Part shown: positions 16,944-26,898 of the stretch, piece by piece | Position numbering within the stretch: the first letter of the stretch is position 1 | Layout of the letters: each line of letters begins with the position of its first letter | DNA from: CAVPJC01 sp963705155 | GTDB taxonomy: Bacteria > Chloroflexota > Anaerolineae > Anaerolineales > UBA4823 | DNA length: 64,000 nt | Direction: 5' to 3' | Assembly: GCA_963705155.1 (NCBI GenBank) | Contig: CAVPJC010000001.1 | Coordinates: 124,001 to 188,000 of the forward strand | Position numbers and translations under genes: made by a program | Notes under the pieces: model-generated | Seen by the model: the letters and a program-made list of their open reading frames with translations, nothing else | What the model was told of the DNA's origin: nothing | The model's database searches: none

Positions 16944-18607
16944 ATGCTTACCGTTTCAAATCTTACCAAATCCTACGACGCCGAGCTGGTTTTCCAGGGC
17001 GTCTCCTTCAATCTCAACCCCGGCGAACGCCTGGGCCTGATCGGACCCAACGGTTGTGGCAAGACCACACTGCTTCGCATTCTCGCCGGCCTGGAGAAAG
17101 CCGACGCCGGCCGGTGGAGTTTTGACCCGCCCGGCCTGCAAGCCGGCTATCTGCCGCAGGGCCTGGCCCTCTCCCCCGATTTCAGCCTGCCGGGAGAAAG
17201 CATCCAATCATTTCTGATGCGCCGCCAGGGTGATCCCATTCGCCTGAGCGCCCGGCTGGAAGAGCTGGCCGCCCACCTGGCGGGAGCACACCATCAGGTC
17301 TCGCTCTCACAGGAATACGACCGCGTCCTGGCCCAGCTGGAAGCCGCATCCGAGAGCGCCGTGCGCATTCCCTCCACCCTGGCTGCCCTGGGACTGGCAT
17401 CCTTCCCAACCGGCACGCCGGTGGCGCACCTCTCGGGCGGGCAAAAAACCCGCCTGGCGCTGGCAGGCGTGCTGCTCTCCAACCCTCAGCTCCTGCTGTT
17501 GGATGAACCCACCAACCACCTCGACCTGGGTATGCTGGAGTGGCTCGAAAACTGGCTGGCGTCGTTCCGCGGCGCGGCGCTGATCGTCTCCCACGACCGG
17601 GCCTTCCTGGATGGAACCACAACCGGCATCCTGGAGATGGATCTGCGCCACCCACACCACCCGCGCTTACCCGGGCAATTACACCGCCTACCTGGAGCAA
17701 AAGCTGGGCGAGATCGACCGCCAGTGGCAGGAATACACCGACCAGCAGCAGGAAATCACCCGCCTGGCGCGCTCGGCCGCCCTGGTGCGCGGCGTGGCCC
17801 GTTTTAAAAAAGGCGGCAAGGGCGACAGCGGCGACAAATTTGCCAAAGGCTTCTTTGCCAACCGCACCAAGGGCACCATTGCCCGCGCCAAAAACCTGGA
17901 ACGCCGCCTGGAATACCTGCAGACCGAGGGGCATATCAACAAACCCCAGAAAGACTGGCAGATGAAGCTGGATTTTGGCGCTGCCCTCCAAGCGGACGCG
18001 CCGTGCTCAGTCTGGAAGACCTGTCGGTTGGTTACGACGCACCAACCGCTGTTAACCGGGCTGAACCAGCAGGTGCGTTTTGGCGCACGGGTGGCCATTC
18101 TTGGCCCCAACGGCGCCGGGAAAACCACCCTGCTGCGCACTATTGCCGGCACGCTGCCGCCCCTGGCTGGCGCTGTGCGCATCGGAACCAATGTCCGGAT
18201 TGGCTATATGGCCCAGGAACAGGAAGACCTGGACCCCGCCCTGGATGCCTTTACCACCATCCGCAGCCTGGCGCCGCTCTCCGAAACGGACGCCCGCGCC
18301 TTCCTGCACCTGTTCCTCTTCGGCGGCGATGATGTCTTTGTGCCGGTCGGGCGGCTCTCCTACGGCGAGCGCACCCGCCTCTCACTGGCCTGCCTGGTGG
18401 CGCGCGGCTGCAACCTGCTGCTGCTGGATGAGCCTGTCAACCACCTGGATATTCCCTCCCGGGCGCGCTTCGAACAGGCCCTGGCTGCCTTTGAAGGCAC
18501 CGTGCTGGCTGTCACCCACGACCGGTATTTCATCGAGGGCTTTTCCAGCGAAATCTGGGAGCTTGCTCCCCGGGGAGAGCGGTTACTCGCTCAAAGTATG
18601 GGCATAA
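16944..18607 (+). CDS. ABC-F family ATPase (two ABC domains, no membrane part)
   Basis: The first domain has GPNGCGKTTLLRIL (Walker A), a HLSGGQKTRLALA signature and LLLLDEPTNHLDL (Walker B). A linker rich in basic residues follows (QQEITRLARSAALVRGV to RRLEYLQTEGHINKP). The second domain has GPNGAGKTTLLRTI, RLSYGERTRLSLA and LLLLDEPVNHLDI. This is the ABC-F layout; members act on the ribosomal E site and protect from translation inhibitors or help stalled ribosomes. Frame breaks occur near 17645 (extra C) and around 17985-18045, and one near 18575, so the exact C-terminus is uncertain. The terminator and leader ORF upstream suggest inducible expression. Confidence 0.85.
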
Positions 18608-18705
18608 CCTGGACGAATTTCCAGGGCAGTTGTGGTGGTCATAAGTGTTCTTTGGCGATACAATCATGATAAGAACCATCCCAATAAAAGGAAGTGAGGC
18701 TACCG

Positions 18706-20644
18706 ATGGGCTTCCACGGCGGCTGGTGGGGCATGATGAATGCCACCAGCGAAAAACCAAAAGTCACCAGGGATCTGTTAAAACGCGTTCTGCGCTACTC
18801 CCTGCCCTACCGCCGGCAAATTGCCGGCATGTTGTTCTTCATCTTAATCAACAGCGGCCTGACCCTGATCACCCCGCTGATCATGCGCAGCCTGATCGAC
18901 CGTGTCTTACCTGCCGGTGATGTGCGCCTGCTGGTATTCTATGTGCTCGGGCTGCTCCTGATCCCTGCGGTAGGAGGCGGCTTCAATGTCATTCAGCGCC
19001 GCCTGAACGCCAGCATTGGCGAAGGCGTGATTTTTGATTTGCGCCTGGCCCTTTACACCCACCTGCAGCGCATGTCGCTGCGCTTTTTCACCAATACAAA
19101 GACCGGCGAGCTGATGAGCCGCCTGAATAACGATGTGATCGGCGCCCAGAATGCCATCAGCAACACTTGGTGAGCATCCTCACCAACCTGGTGCAAACAG
19201 CCGCCGTGTTGGGGGTGATGCTCACCCTGGAATGGCGCCTGACCTTGATCAGCGTTGCCATCCTGCCGCTCTTCATCCTGGCGGCTCGCCGCATGGGCGG
19301 CAGGCTGCGCGATATTGCCCGCGAGGCGATGGATCTCAACGCCCAGATGAACGCCATGATGAACGAGACGCTCAACATTGGCGGGGCGCTGCTGGTCAAG
19401 CTCTTCGGGCGCGCCCCGGTGGAGGTGCAGCGCTTTAAGCAGCGCTCCTGCCAGGTGAGAGATGTGGGCGTGCGCCGGGCCGTCATGGGCGCCTCCCTGT
19501 TCGTCATCATCGGCCTGATCAGCGCCGTGGGCACAGCCCTGGTCTATGGGATCGGCGGCTACCTGGTCATCCAGAAAGCCTTCACCATCGGCACCATCGT
19601 GGCCTTTGGCGCCTACCTCACCAGCCTGTACTCCTCGCTGGCAGGTCTGGCCAATGCCCCGGTGGAATTTGCCACCTCCATGGTGAGCTTCGAGCGTGTC
19701 TTTGAAGTCATCGACCTGCCGCTGGATATCCAGGAGCAGCCTGCCGCGCGCGTGCATGAAAAGATTCTCTGGCGAGCTTGTCTTTGAGCAGGTATCCTTC
19801 CAATACGGTGTTGATCCGCGCACGCAGCTCAGCGAGGTGCGCCGCTACGGGCAAATGGACAGTGTTACCGCCGTGCTCTCCGGCGAAAAACCCGCACGGC
19901 ACCCCGGCAATGGCGCCGGTGAGAGCGACAGCGCTCCGCGCAGCCAGGCGCGCGAGGTGGCCCTCGAAGATGTGAGCTTTCATGTGCTGCCCGGACAGCT
20001 TGTGGCCCTGGTGGGGCCCAGCGGCGCCGGCAAGACCACCCTCACCTACCTGATCCCGCGCCTGTATGACCCATCTGCGGGGCGCATCCTGGTGGATGGG
20101 ATTGATCTGCGCGCGGTCAGCCTGGAGTTCGCTCACCGCCCAGATCGGCATGGTGACGCAGGAAACGCACCTCTTCCACGACACCATCCGCACCAACCTG
20201 CTGTATGCCAGGCTGGATGCCACCCAGGAAGAGCTGGAAAACGCCGCCCGCGCCGCCAACATTCACGATTTCATCATGGAGCTGCCCGATGGCTACGATA
20301 CAATCGTCGGAGAGCGCGGCTACCGGCTGAGCGGCGGCGAGAAACAACGCATTGCCCTGGCGCGCGTCATTCTGAAAAATCCGCGCATCCTGGTGCTTGA
20401 CGAAGCCACCAGCCACCTGGATAGCGAATCGGAGCTGCTCATCCAGGAAGCGCTCAAGCGTGTGATGGCAGGCCGCACCAGCATTGTCATCGCCCACCGC
20501 CTGAGCACCATCCTGGCCGCCGACCAGATCCTGGTGTTCGACCGCGGCCGCATCGTGGAACGCGGCACCCACCACGAGCTTCTGGATCTGGGCGGGCTGT
20601 ACGCCAGCCTGTATGAGACCCAGTTCAGCCGTGAGAGCGCCTGA
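18706..20644 (+). CDS. ABC exporter (MsbA/MDR-like half-transporter)
   Basis: The N-terminal membrane domain has six helices, beginning YRRQIAGMLFFILINSGLTLI. The ATPase domain has GPSGAGKTTLTYLI (Walker A), YRLSGGEKQRIALARV (signature), ILVLDEATSHLD (Walker B) and VIAHRLST (H loop). An extra loop of about 50 residues rich in Gly, Pro and Ser sits before the ATPase domain (RRYGQMDSVTAVLSGEKPAR onward). Frame breaks occur near 19168, 19765 and 20135, but the sequence is conserved throughout. A GGAAGTGAGG site precedes the start at 18706. Its substrate is unknown; type is the lipid/drug exporter family. Confidence 0.85.
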
Positions 20645-20650
20645 AAAAAT

Positions 20651-20689
20651 CTCCAGGGCGGTCTTTTCTGATACAATTCAGCCCTGGAG
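20651..20689 (+). promoter_or_regulatory. Inverted repeat overlapping promoter and ribosome site of the MazG-like gene
   Basis: CTCCAGGGC (20651-20659) and GCCCTGGAG (20681-20689) are a perfect 9-bp inverted repeat. Between them is a TACAAT hexamer (20672-20677), and the right arm contains the GGAG ribosome site of the TTG-started gene at 20701. A read-through transcript would hide the ribosome site in the hairpin, while one started at the internal promoter would not. The first could also serve as terminator of the exporter transcript. Confidence 0.5.
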
Positions 20690-20700
20690 ACCCCCAAAAC

Positions 20701-21042
20701 TTGGATGATAATCCCCTGACCCTGCAGGATTACCAGCATCTGGCGCAGCGCACCTCGGGAGCCGGCGGCAGCGGCGAGCGCCGCCTGATGGTAGCCGCCC
20801 TGGGACTGGCGGGCGAAGCCGGTGAGTTTGCCAACCTGGTCAAGAAGCTCACCGCCCATGGGCACAGCATCGGCCCCGAGGCTTTGGCCGACGAGCTTGG
20901 CGATGTGCTCTGGTACATCGCCGAGGCGGCAGCCGCCAGCGGCCTCGACCTGGGAGATATCGCCCGTCAAAACGTGGAAAAATTGATGAAACGCTACCCG
21001 GACGGCTTCGATCCCCAGAGGAGCATCCACCGCGCCGGTTAA
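20701..21042 (+). CDS. MazG-like nucleotide pyrophosphohydrolase
   Basis: The 113-residue protein has the all-alpha NTP pyrophosphatase signature: LAGEAGEFANLVKK (E-x-x-E) and LADELGDVLWYIAE (E-x-x-D), which bind magnesium. Such enzymes hydrolyse nucleoside triphosphates to monophosphates and clear abnormal nucleotides. The start is a TTG codon with GGAG 11 bases upstream; no in-frame ATG lies near. The C-terminus, NVEKLMKRYPDGFD, is typical of the family. Confidence 0.85.
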   Translation: MDDNPLTLQDYQHLAQRTSGAGGSGERRLMVAALGLAGEAGEFANLVKKLTAHGHSIGPEALADELGDVLWYIAEAAAASGLDLGDIARQNVEKLMKRYPDGFDPQRSIHRAG

Positions 21043-21086
21043 TCTCCGGTTCTGAAATCTAACACCTCCCTGGTAAGGAGACTAAC

Positions 21087-22538
21087 ATGCAGCCAAAAGC
21101 CGGCGCGCAAATCAGCACACGAGCCTTTATCCAATCTTTGCTCATCCTGTTCGTCCTGATGCTGGCTGCCGGCGCCCTGACCCGGCTCATCCCATCCGGC
21201 AGCTATGCCCGTTTAGAGCAGGCCGGCCGGGAAGTGATCGACCCATCTTCGTTCGCGTTGGTGGAGCGCCCCGACTACCCTGTGTGGCGCTGGTTCGCCG
21301 CTCCGCTGGAAGTGCTTGGCGGGCCAGATGGCGCCACCATCATCGTCATCATCGTTTTCCTGCTGCTGGTGGGGGTTTCCTTTGCCATACTGGATAAAAG
21401 CGGCATCCTCCAGGCGGCGATCGGGCGCATGGTGGCTGTGTTCGGGGGCCGCAAATACTGGCTGCTGTTGGTGATCTCGTTGTTTTTTATGCTGCTGGGC
21501 GCTTTTTTTGGCATCTTTGAAGAAGTGGTGCCGCTCGTCCCCTTGATGATCGCCCTGTCTTACACCCTGGGCTGGGATGCCCTGGTAGGCCTTGGGATGA
21601 GCATCCTGGCGACTAACCTGGGTTTCTCGGCAGCCATCACCAACCCCTTCACCATCGGTGTGGCGCAGAAAATCGCCGGTCTGCCGCTTTTTTCCGGCGC
21701 CTGGCTGCGCATTCCCATTTTTATCAGCATCTACATCGTCTTTGCCGTGTTCCTGGTGCGCTATGCCCGCAAGGTGGAGCGCGACCCGCACCGCTCCCCC
21801 GTGTTTGCCGAGGAGCAAAACGAGCGCAGCAAATACGCTCACCTGCAGCCGGGTGGGTTTAACGCAAAGCAGGAACACATGGGGCGCGCCCTGCTCTGGC
21901 TGGGAGTGTTCCTGGCGCTCATCCTGATCATGCTGGTAGTGGGGCCGTTCATCCCTGCCATCTCATCGCTGAGCCTGCCGCTCGTGGGCCTGTTGTTCTT
22001 CATCGCCGGCGTGGGTGCAGGCCTGCTATCAGGCTCCAGCCGCAGGGAAGTGCTGCGCTCGGTGGTGGAGGGCGCTGCCGGGATTGCCCCTGCCATCCCC
22101 CTCATCCTCATGGCTGCCAGCATCAAGCACATTATTGCCCAGGGCGCCATTCTCGATACTATTCTGCACAACGCTTCGGGAGCGTTTTCCGGGGCGAGCC
22201 CCTTCGCGGCGGCTGTGGCCATTTATTTCCTGGCCCTTCTCATCGAGTTTTTCATCGGTTCCGGCTCCGCCAAGGCTTTCTTAATGATGCCCATTTTGCT
22301 CCCGCTGGCAGACCTGGTGGGAGTCACCCGCCAGGTAGCCGTGACCGCTTACTGCTTTGGCGACGGTTTTTCCAACCTGGCGTACCCCACCAACCCCGTC
22401 CTGTTGATTGCCCTGGGGCTCACCGTTGTCAGCTACCCCAAATGGCTGCGCTGGACATTGGGGTTGTGGGCCTGGGTGCTGGTAATCACCCTCCTGTTCC
22501 TGGGCATTGGCGTAGCTGTTGGCTACGGCCCATTCTGA
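21087..22538 (+). CDS. YfcC-family (C4-dicarboxylate/basic amino acid-type) membrane transporter
   Basis: The 483-residue protein has about 12 to 14 membrane helices with the YfcC-type layout: an early LTRLIPSGSYARLE loop, a glycine-rich helix region around FGIFEEVVPLVPLM, TNLGFSAAITNPFTIGVAQ, and late FFIGSGSAKAFLMMPILLPLAD and DGFSNLAYPTNPVLLIALG. The two asparagine-proline segments are the hairpin substrate sites of this ion-transporter superfamily. Family members move dicarboxylates, peptides or basic amino acids; which one is not visible. A TAAGGAG site precedes the ATG. The peptidase-like DUF2817 gene follows after 12 bases, so peptide or amino-acid transport is possible. Confidence 0.85.
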   Translation: MQPKAGAQISTRAFIQSLLILFVLMLAAGALTRLIPSGSYARLEQAGREVIDPSSFALVERPDYPVWRWFAAPLEVLGGPDGATIIVIIVFLLLVGVSFAILDKSGILQAAIGRMVAVFGGRKYWLLLVISLFFMLLGAFFGIFEEVVPLVPLMIALSYTLGWDALVGLGMSILATNLGFSAAITNPFTIGVAQKIAGLPLFSGAWLRIPIFISIYIVFAVFLVRYARKVERDPHRSPVFAEEQNERSKYAHLQPGGFNAKQEHMGRALLWLGVFLALILIMLVVGPFIPAISSLSLPLVGLLFFIAGVGAGLLSGSSRREVLRSVVEGAAGIAPAIPLILMAASIKHIIAQGAILDTILHNASGAFSGASPFAAAVAIYFLALLIEFFIGSGSAKAFLMMPILLPLADLVGVTRQVAVTAYCFGDGFSNLAYPTNPVLLIALGLTVVSYPKWLRWTLGLWAWVLVITLLFLGIGVAVGYGPF

Positions 22539-22550
22539 CTCTCAAACGGT

Positions 22551-23683
22551 ATGTCACTCCATTACTTTCCTGCAAGTTATCAGGCCTCGCGTGCCCGCTT
22601 CCGGCAAAACCTGTCGCGCGTCCAGCGCTATTGGCCCACAGCACGCCTGGAACATCACACCATCAACCCGGATGAAGACCTGACCATCGATTGGATCTGC
22701 GCAGACGCCATGGAAGATAAACGCCGCCAGGTGATCTTCACCACCGGTGAACATGGCGTGGAAGGCTTCGTTGGCTCGGCTATCCTGCAGCTCTTCCTGG
22801 AAGAATTTTTGGGATCTCTGGATGCCCGCCGCACCGGCCTGCTGCTGGTGCATGCCATCAACCCCTGGGGCATGCACAACTGGCGCCGCGTGAACTGCAA
22901 CAACGTGGACTTGAATCGCAATTTCATCTGGGGGCCGGGCGGCCCGGATCAGAACTCCAACCCCGATTACCGCCTGCTGCAAGGCATGTTGAACCCTGCC
23001 GGCGCGGTGAAGAGCATCCCCTCAGCCACCACAATCTTTGCGCTCCGGCTGCTGGAGGCGCAGCTGAAGTATGGCGCCAGCCGGTTTAAAAATGCTGCCC
23101 TGATGGGGCAGTATCACACCCCCTCCGGCGTCTACTACGGCGGCAGCCAGCTGCAGCCCGAAACGCGCATGCTGATGGAGCTGTACGAGCAGCACACCCG
23201 CTCCTGTGACCACATTTTGCACCTGGACATGCACACCGGCTACGGCCCGCGCTACCAGATGAGCCTGGTCAATTCGGCCCTGGAAAGCCGCTCTTCGGTT
23301 GATTTCGCCAGGAATTTTGGCTACCCACTGGTCGTAAAGACCAATGCCGCCGAGTTCTACCCCATCCAGGGCGACATGGTGGATTGGGTCTACCACTATG
23401 TACAAGAGACTACACCCGGTGCCGCCTGTATGCCACTGCTTTTGAATTCGGCACTTTTGGCAATTCGCTCCCCGCCATGCTGCGCAGCCTGCGCGCCACA
23501 ATCTTTGAAAACCGTCTGCACCAGCACGGCGCTACGAACGATGATCCGCGCGCCCGCATCCGGGCAGAGTACCGCGAATTGTTCTATCCATCTGAAGCTC
23601 GCTGGCGCGAGAAAGCTCTGGCAGATGCCCGCCAGGCCCTGAGGGGTATTTTGACTGCCGAAGGGTTTTATCATAAATCATGA
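22551..23683 (+). CDS. DUF2817 family, M14-like zinc carboxypeptidase
   Basis: Metal and catalytic motifs of the M14/AspA-like fold are visible: TTGEHGVEGFVG (zinc His and Glu), VDLNRNF, LHLDMHTGYGP (third ligand) and FEFGTFG (general base Glu). The protein has no signal peptide. A frame break near 23400 separates the C-terminal quarter; the pieces join as VYHYV and RRLYATAFEFGTFG-like sequence. Its stop overlaps the azlC start (ATGA at 23680). Together with the YfcC transporter upstream and azlCD downstream, a role in peptide and amino-acid handling is a fair inference. Confidence 0.8.
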
Positions 23684-24383
23684 ACACTCCCAGGCGTGAG
23701 TTTTTGGCAGGCGTCCAGGCTGAGTTGCCTATTCTGCTGGGTGTGATTCCATTTGGCATGATCTACGGCGTGCTGGCCCTTTCCGCCGGTATCCCACCGG
23801 CAGCGGCCCAGGCCATGTCGGCTGTGCTCTTCGCCGGATCGTCGCAGTTTATCACGGCCCAGCTTGTAGGTCACGGTACGCCGGCTCTGGTCATCATCCT
23901 GACGGCTGCCATCGTCAACCTGCGCCACGCCCTGTACAGCGCGTCGGTAGCGCCTTACGTGCAAAAACTGCGCCCCGGCTGGAAATGGCTGCTGGCTTAC
24001 CTGCTGACCGACGAGGCCTACGCCGTGACCATCACGCGCTACCAGCGCAGAGATCAGGCCCCGACCCCGGCGCACGCTCACTGGTATTTCCTGGGCGCCG
24101 GGCTGGCGCTGTGGAGCACCTGGCAGATCAGCACGGCGGTAGGCATCTTCATTGGCGCGCAGGTGCCGGAATCCTGGTCGCTGGATTTCACCCTGTCGCT
24201 TACCTTCATCGCCCTGGTGGTGCCCAACCTGAAAGACCGCCCTGGGGTCGCGGCTGCCCTGGCAGCCGGTCTGGTGGCTGTGGCGGCATCGGCGCTACCC
24301 TACAAGCTGGGCCTGGTGCTGGCGGCGTGGCGGGTATCCTCGCCGGACTGTGGATGGAAGGTAGATCATGGAAATCTGGCTGA
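23680..24383 (+). CDS. azlC: AzlC family branched-chain amino acid exporter, large subunit
   Basis: The protein has the AzlC signature: LGVIPFGMIYGVLALSAG, FAGSSQFITAQLV, LRHALYSASVAPYV and LLTDEAYAVTI. AzlC with AzlD forms an exporter for branched-chain amino acids and analogues. Near the end one base breaks the frame: PYKLGLVLAA should continue as LAGILAGLWMEGRSWKSG, reaching a TGA at 24381-24383 that overlaps azlD. About 234 residues, normal length. Confidence 0.9.
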
Positions 24384-24682
24384 TCATGATCGCCGCCGGG
24401 CTGATCACTTTTGCCATCCGGCTCTCCTTCATCCTGCTCTTTGAACACATGGAGATACCCACCACGCTGCGCCGCGCCCTGCGCTTTGTGCCGCCCGCCG
24501 TTCTGACCGCCATCATTTTCCCGGAGCTATTTATGCCCGGTGGAACGCTCGATGTGAGCCTGGACAACAACCGCATGCTGGCTGGATTGCTGGCAATTCT
24601 GGTGGCCTGGCGCACCAAAAATATTGTGCTCACCATCCTGGTAGGCATGGCCGCCCTGCTGCTTCTCCAGGGCTTCAGATAG
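24368..24682 (+). CDS. azlD: AzlD family branched-chain amino acid exporter, small subunit
   Basis: A 104-residue protein with four hydrophobic helices, starting MEIWLIMIAAGLITFAIRLS and containing LRFVPPAVLTAIIFPELF, the conserved AzlD core. It overlaps the end of azlC by 16 bases. A short hairpin (ATAGCCT 24679-24685 with AGGCTAT 24695-24701) straddles its stop codon and could weakly end the operon. Confidence 0.9.
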   Translation: MEIWLIMIAAGLITFAIRLSFILLFEHMEIPTTLRRALRFVPPAVLTAIIFPELFMPGGTLDVSLDNNRMLAGLLAILVAWRTKNIVLTILVGMAALLLLQGFR

Positions 24683-24718
24683 CCTGTCTTCGATAGGCTA
24701 TCACTTCTGATTTATTCG

Positions 24719-24812
24719 GTATGTCTTTGCGAGCGATCCTCGCTGCCTGCCCAGAGTGGAGCGAAGGGAAGCACCCGGTTTTTTCCGCGTTCCACGAAGT
24801 GCGAGCGGCATT
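24719..24812. repeat. Dispersed repeat copy (TCTTTGCGAGCG family)
   Basis: The stretch begins TATGTCTTTGCGAGCGATC and ends in GAAGTGCGAGCGGC. The same phrases TGTCTTTGCGAGCG and GTGCGAGCGGC bracket the copy at 56527-56606, and TCATTGCGA in the copy at 16591 is related. No gene lies in 24683-24884 apart from this repeat and the promoter that follows. Confidence 0.55.
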
Positions 24813-24823
24813 ATTGCTCCTGG

Positions 24824-24852
24824 TTGTGGACTGTTCCAATTTGGAGTACAAT
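24824..24852 (+). promoter_or_regulatory. Promoter of the flavin oxidase gene
   Basis: TTGTGG (24824-24829), exactly 17 bases, then TACAAT (24847-24852). The start codon is 33 bases further, with GAGAAG as a modest ribosome site. Confidence 0.6.
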
Positions 24853-24884
24853 TGCCCACATTCCAGACTGCGAGAAGATAAAGC

Positions 24885-26066
24885 ATGAAGCGCTCATTTG
24901 AAACGATCGTCCTGGGCTGCGGCGGGCTTGGCAGCGCGGCCCTTTACTGGCTTGCGCGCCGCCTCGGCAGCGATGTGCTCGGTATCGAACAATTCTCCGT
25001 GGGTCACGCCAACGGCGCCTCCCAGGATCACTCCCGCATCATCCGCCTTTCTTACGATGACCCCGCCTATGCCGCCCTGACCCCTTATGCCTACATCGCC
25101 TGGAAAGAGCTGGAAGCCGAATTGGGGGTGCAGGTGGTCTTTCAGACCGGCGGCATCATCTTCGGCCCGGGCGGTATGGGTGATAACAGTGAAGTGCAGC
25201 GCTATGCGGCTGCCATGACCCGCTCGGGGATTCCCTTTGAGGCCCTCACCCCCGCTGAAACCATGCGCCGCTTCCCCCAGTTCACCCTGCAGGATGATGA
25301 CGAAGTGCTCTACCAGTCTTACAGCGGGTTCGTGGACCCCGCTAAAGCCACCGCCGTACATGCCATCCTGGCGCGGGGGCGGGGAGCGACCATCCTGGAA
25401 AACACCACCGTGCTCAACATCCAGCCCACGGGAGCAGGCGTGCGCCTGGAAACCAGCGCCGGTCCTTTTGAATGCCGCCGCCTGGTCTTGGCTTCCGGCG
25501 CGTGGACCAACAATGTGCTGGCTGGCGCCGGCATCCGGCTGCCGCTCACCGTTACCGAAGAACAGGTCACCTATTTCGCCACACCCAACCTGCGGCAGTT
25601 TGCCCCCGACCGTTTCCCGGTCTGGATCTGGCACGGCGAAGACTGTTTCTACGGCTTCCCGGTCTACGGTGAGGTGGCGACCAAGGCCGGACAGGACCTG
25701 GGCGGCGACGCGGTGACGGTGGAAACCCGCCTCAACCAGCCTAACCCGCGCCCGTTGGGGCGACTGGTGCGATTCCTGGAAGGGCGCATCCCCGGGTCTC
25801 TGGGTCCCATCCTTTATACCAAACCGTGCATGTACACCATGCCTCCCGACCGTGGTTTTATCCTCGACACCATCCCCGGGCTGCCGCAGATTTCCGTGGC
25901 GATCGGCGCCGGGCATGCCTTTAAATTCGCCTCCCTGATCGGGCGCATCCTCAGCGACCTGGCGGTGGATGGCGAAACTGCCTACGATATCCAATCTTTC
26001 AGCCTCTCCCGTCCAGCGATCACGGATCCCAATTTCACATCGCTGCTCAAGCTGGTACACGATTGA
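24885..26066 (+). CDS. Monomeric sarcosine / N-methyl amino acid oxidase-like flavoenzyme
   Basis: The N-terminus VLGCGGLGSAALYWLARRLG is the dinucleotide-binding GxGxxG motif, followed by NGASQDHSRIIRLSYDD as in monomeric sarcosine oxidase and N-methyl-tryptophan oxidase. Cys315 in TKPCMYTMPPDRGFILD falls at the place of the cysteine that binds FAD covalently in that family. The C-terminus has GAGHAFKFASLIGRIL. Such enzymes oxidise N-methylated amino acids to free amine, formaldehyde and peroxide. Length 393 is typical. The exact substrate cannot be told. Confidence 0.88.
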   Translation: MKRSFETIVLGCGGLGSAALYWLARRLGSDVLGIEQFSVGHANGASQDHSRIIRLSYDDPAYAALTPYAYIAWKELEAELGVQVVFQTGGIIFGPGGMGDNSEVQRYAAAMTRSGIPFEALTPAETMRRFPQFTLQDDDEVLYQSYSGFVDPAKATAVHAILARGRGATILENTTVLNIQPTGAGVRLETSAGPFECRRLVLASGAWTNNVLAGAGIRLPLTVTEEQVTYFATPNLRQFAPDRFPVWIWHGEDCFYGFPVYGEVATKAGQDLGGDAVTVETRLNQPNPRPLGRLVRFLEGRIPGSLGPILYTKPCMYTMPPDRGFILDTIPGLPQISVAIGAGHAFKFASLIGRILSDLAVDGETAYDIQSFSLSRPAITDPNFTSLLKLVHD

Positions 26067-26084
26067 GAACACCACGGTGAACCC

Positions 26085-26891
26085 ATGAAGAAAATTTTTA
26101 CCCGGTTCCTGCTCGGTTTAACAGCTGTCCTGGCGCTCGCAGTTTTGTCTGTCGCCGCGCTGATCGCTTACGATATTGCCTTCCCTTCGCAGCGCGTCAC
26201 CGATTTCACCAATGTCACCTACCCCGGGGCAGACGGTGTAACCCTGCACGCCTACCTGGCGCAGCCCAAAAACCAGGAAACGTCCCCCGCCGTGCTCATG
26301 ATCCACGAATTCTACGGGATCAACGCCGATATCATCAAAAAGGCCGACCTGCTGGCCGGCCAGGGCTACACCGTGCTGGCGGTGGATGCCTATCGCGGCC
26401 AGACCAGCCGGCGCATCCCGCGCGCCATCTGGCTGGTGGTCAGCACCCCGCGTGAGCAAATCCAGGCCGATATCGCAGCCGGCTTCAATTACCTGGCCGG
26501 TCAGCCAGGCGTGGACGCAAACCGCATTGGAGCGGTGGGGTTTTGCTTCGGCGGCACGCAGGTCATGCACATGGCAACCCGCAACCCCGCCCTGCGGGCA
26601 ACGGTCATCTATTACGGCAACGGGCCGATTACAGACCCGGCAGCCCTGGGGGTGATGGGCGAGAGCGGTCCGGTGCTCGGCATTTATGGGGAAAAGGATG
26701 GGGGCATCCCGTTGGAGCAGGTGCAGGGCTTCGAGCAGGCTTTGAACGCCCGCGGTATCAGCAACAAAATCAGCGTTTATCCCGGCGTGGGACACGCCTT
26801 CGTCCATTACGATACCATCCAGACCCCCGGCCCTGCTCTGAATGCCTGGAATGAGATGCTGGATTTCCTGGCTGCCAACCTGAAAGGCTAA
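26085..26891 (+). CDS. Membrane-anchored dienelactone hydrolase family protein
   Basis: A single N-terminal hydrophobic helix (FLLGLTAVLALAVLSVAALI) suggests export or membrane anchoring. The alpha/beta-hydrolase part has MIHEFYGIN, the nucleophile Cys in VGFCFGG, Asp in YGEKDGG and His in GVGHAFVHY, the dienelactone hydrolase triad. It lies 18 bases after the oxidase gene, so the two may be co-transcribed. Substrate is unknown; most homologues are uncharacterised. Confidence 0.85.
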   Translation: MKKIFTRFLLGLTAVLALAVLSVAALIAYDIAFPSQRVTDFTNVTYPGADGVTLHAYLAQPKNQETSPAVLMIHEFYGINADIIKKADLLAGQGYTVLAVDAYRGQTSRRIPRAIWLVVSTPREQIQADIAAGFNYLAGQPGVDANRIGAVGFCFGGTQVMHMATRNPALRATVIYYGNGPITDPAALGVMGESGPVLGIYGEKDGGIPLEQVQGFEQALNARGISNKISVYPGVGHAFVHYDTIQTPGPALNAWNEMLDFLAANLKG

Positions 26892-26898
26892 AGCCGGG

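Noticed and set aside
24894..26075. 393-codon open frame on the minus strand opposite the flavin oxidase
   Set aside because: It mirrors a gene with clear family motifs; its own translation shows no domain and is rich in His, Gly and Arg as expected for antisense of GC-rich codons.
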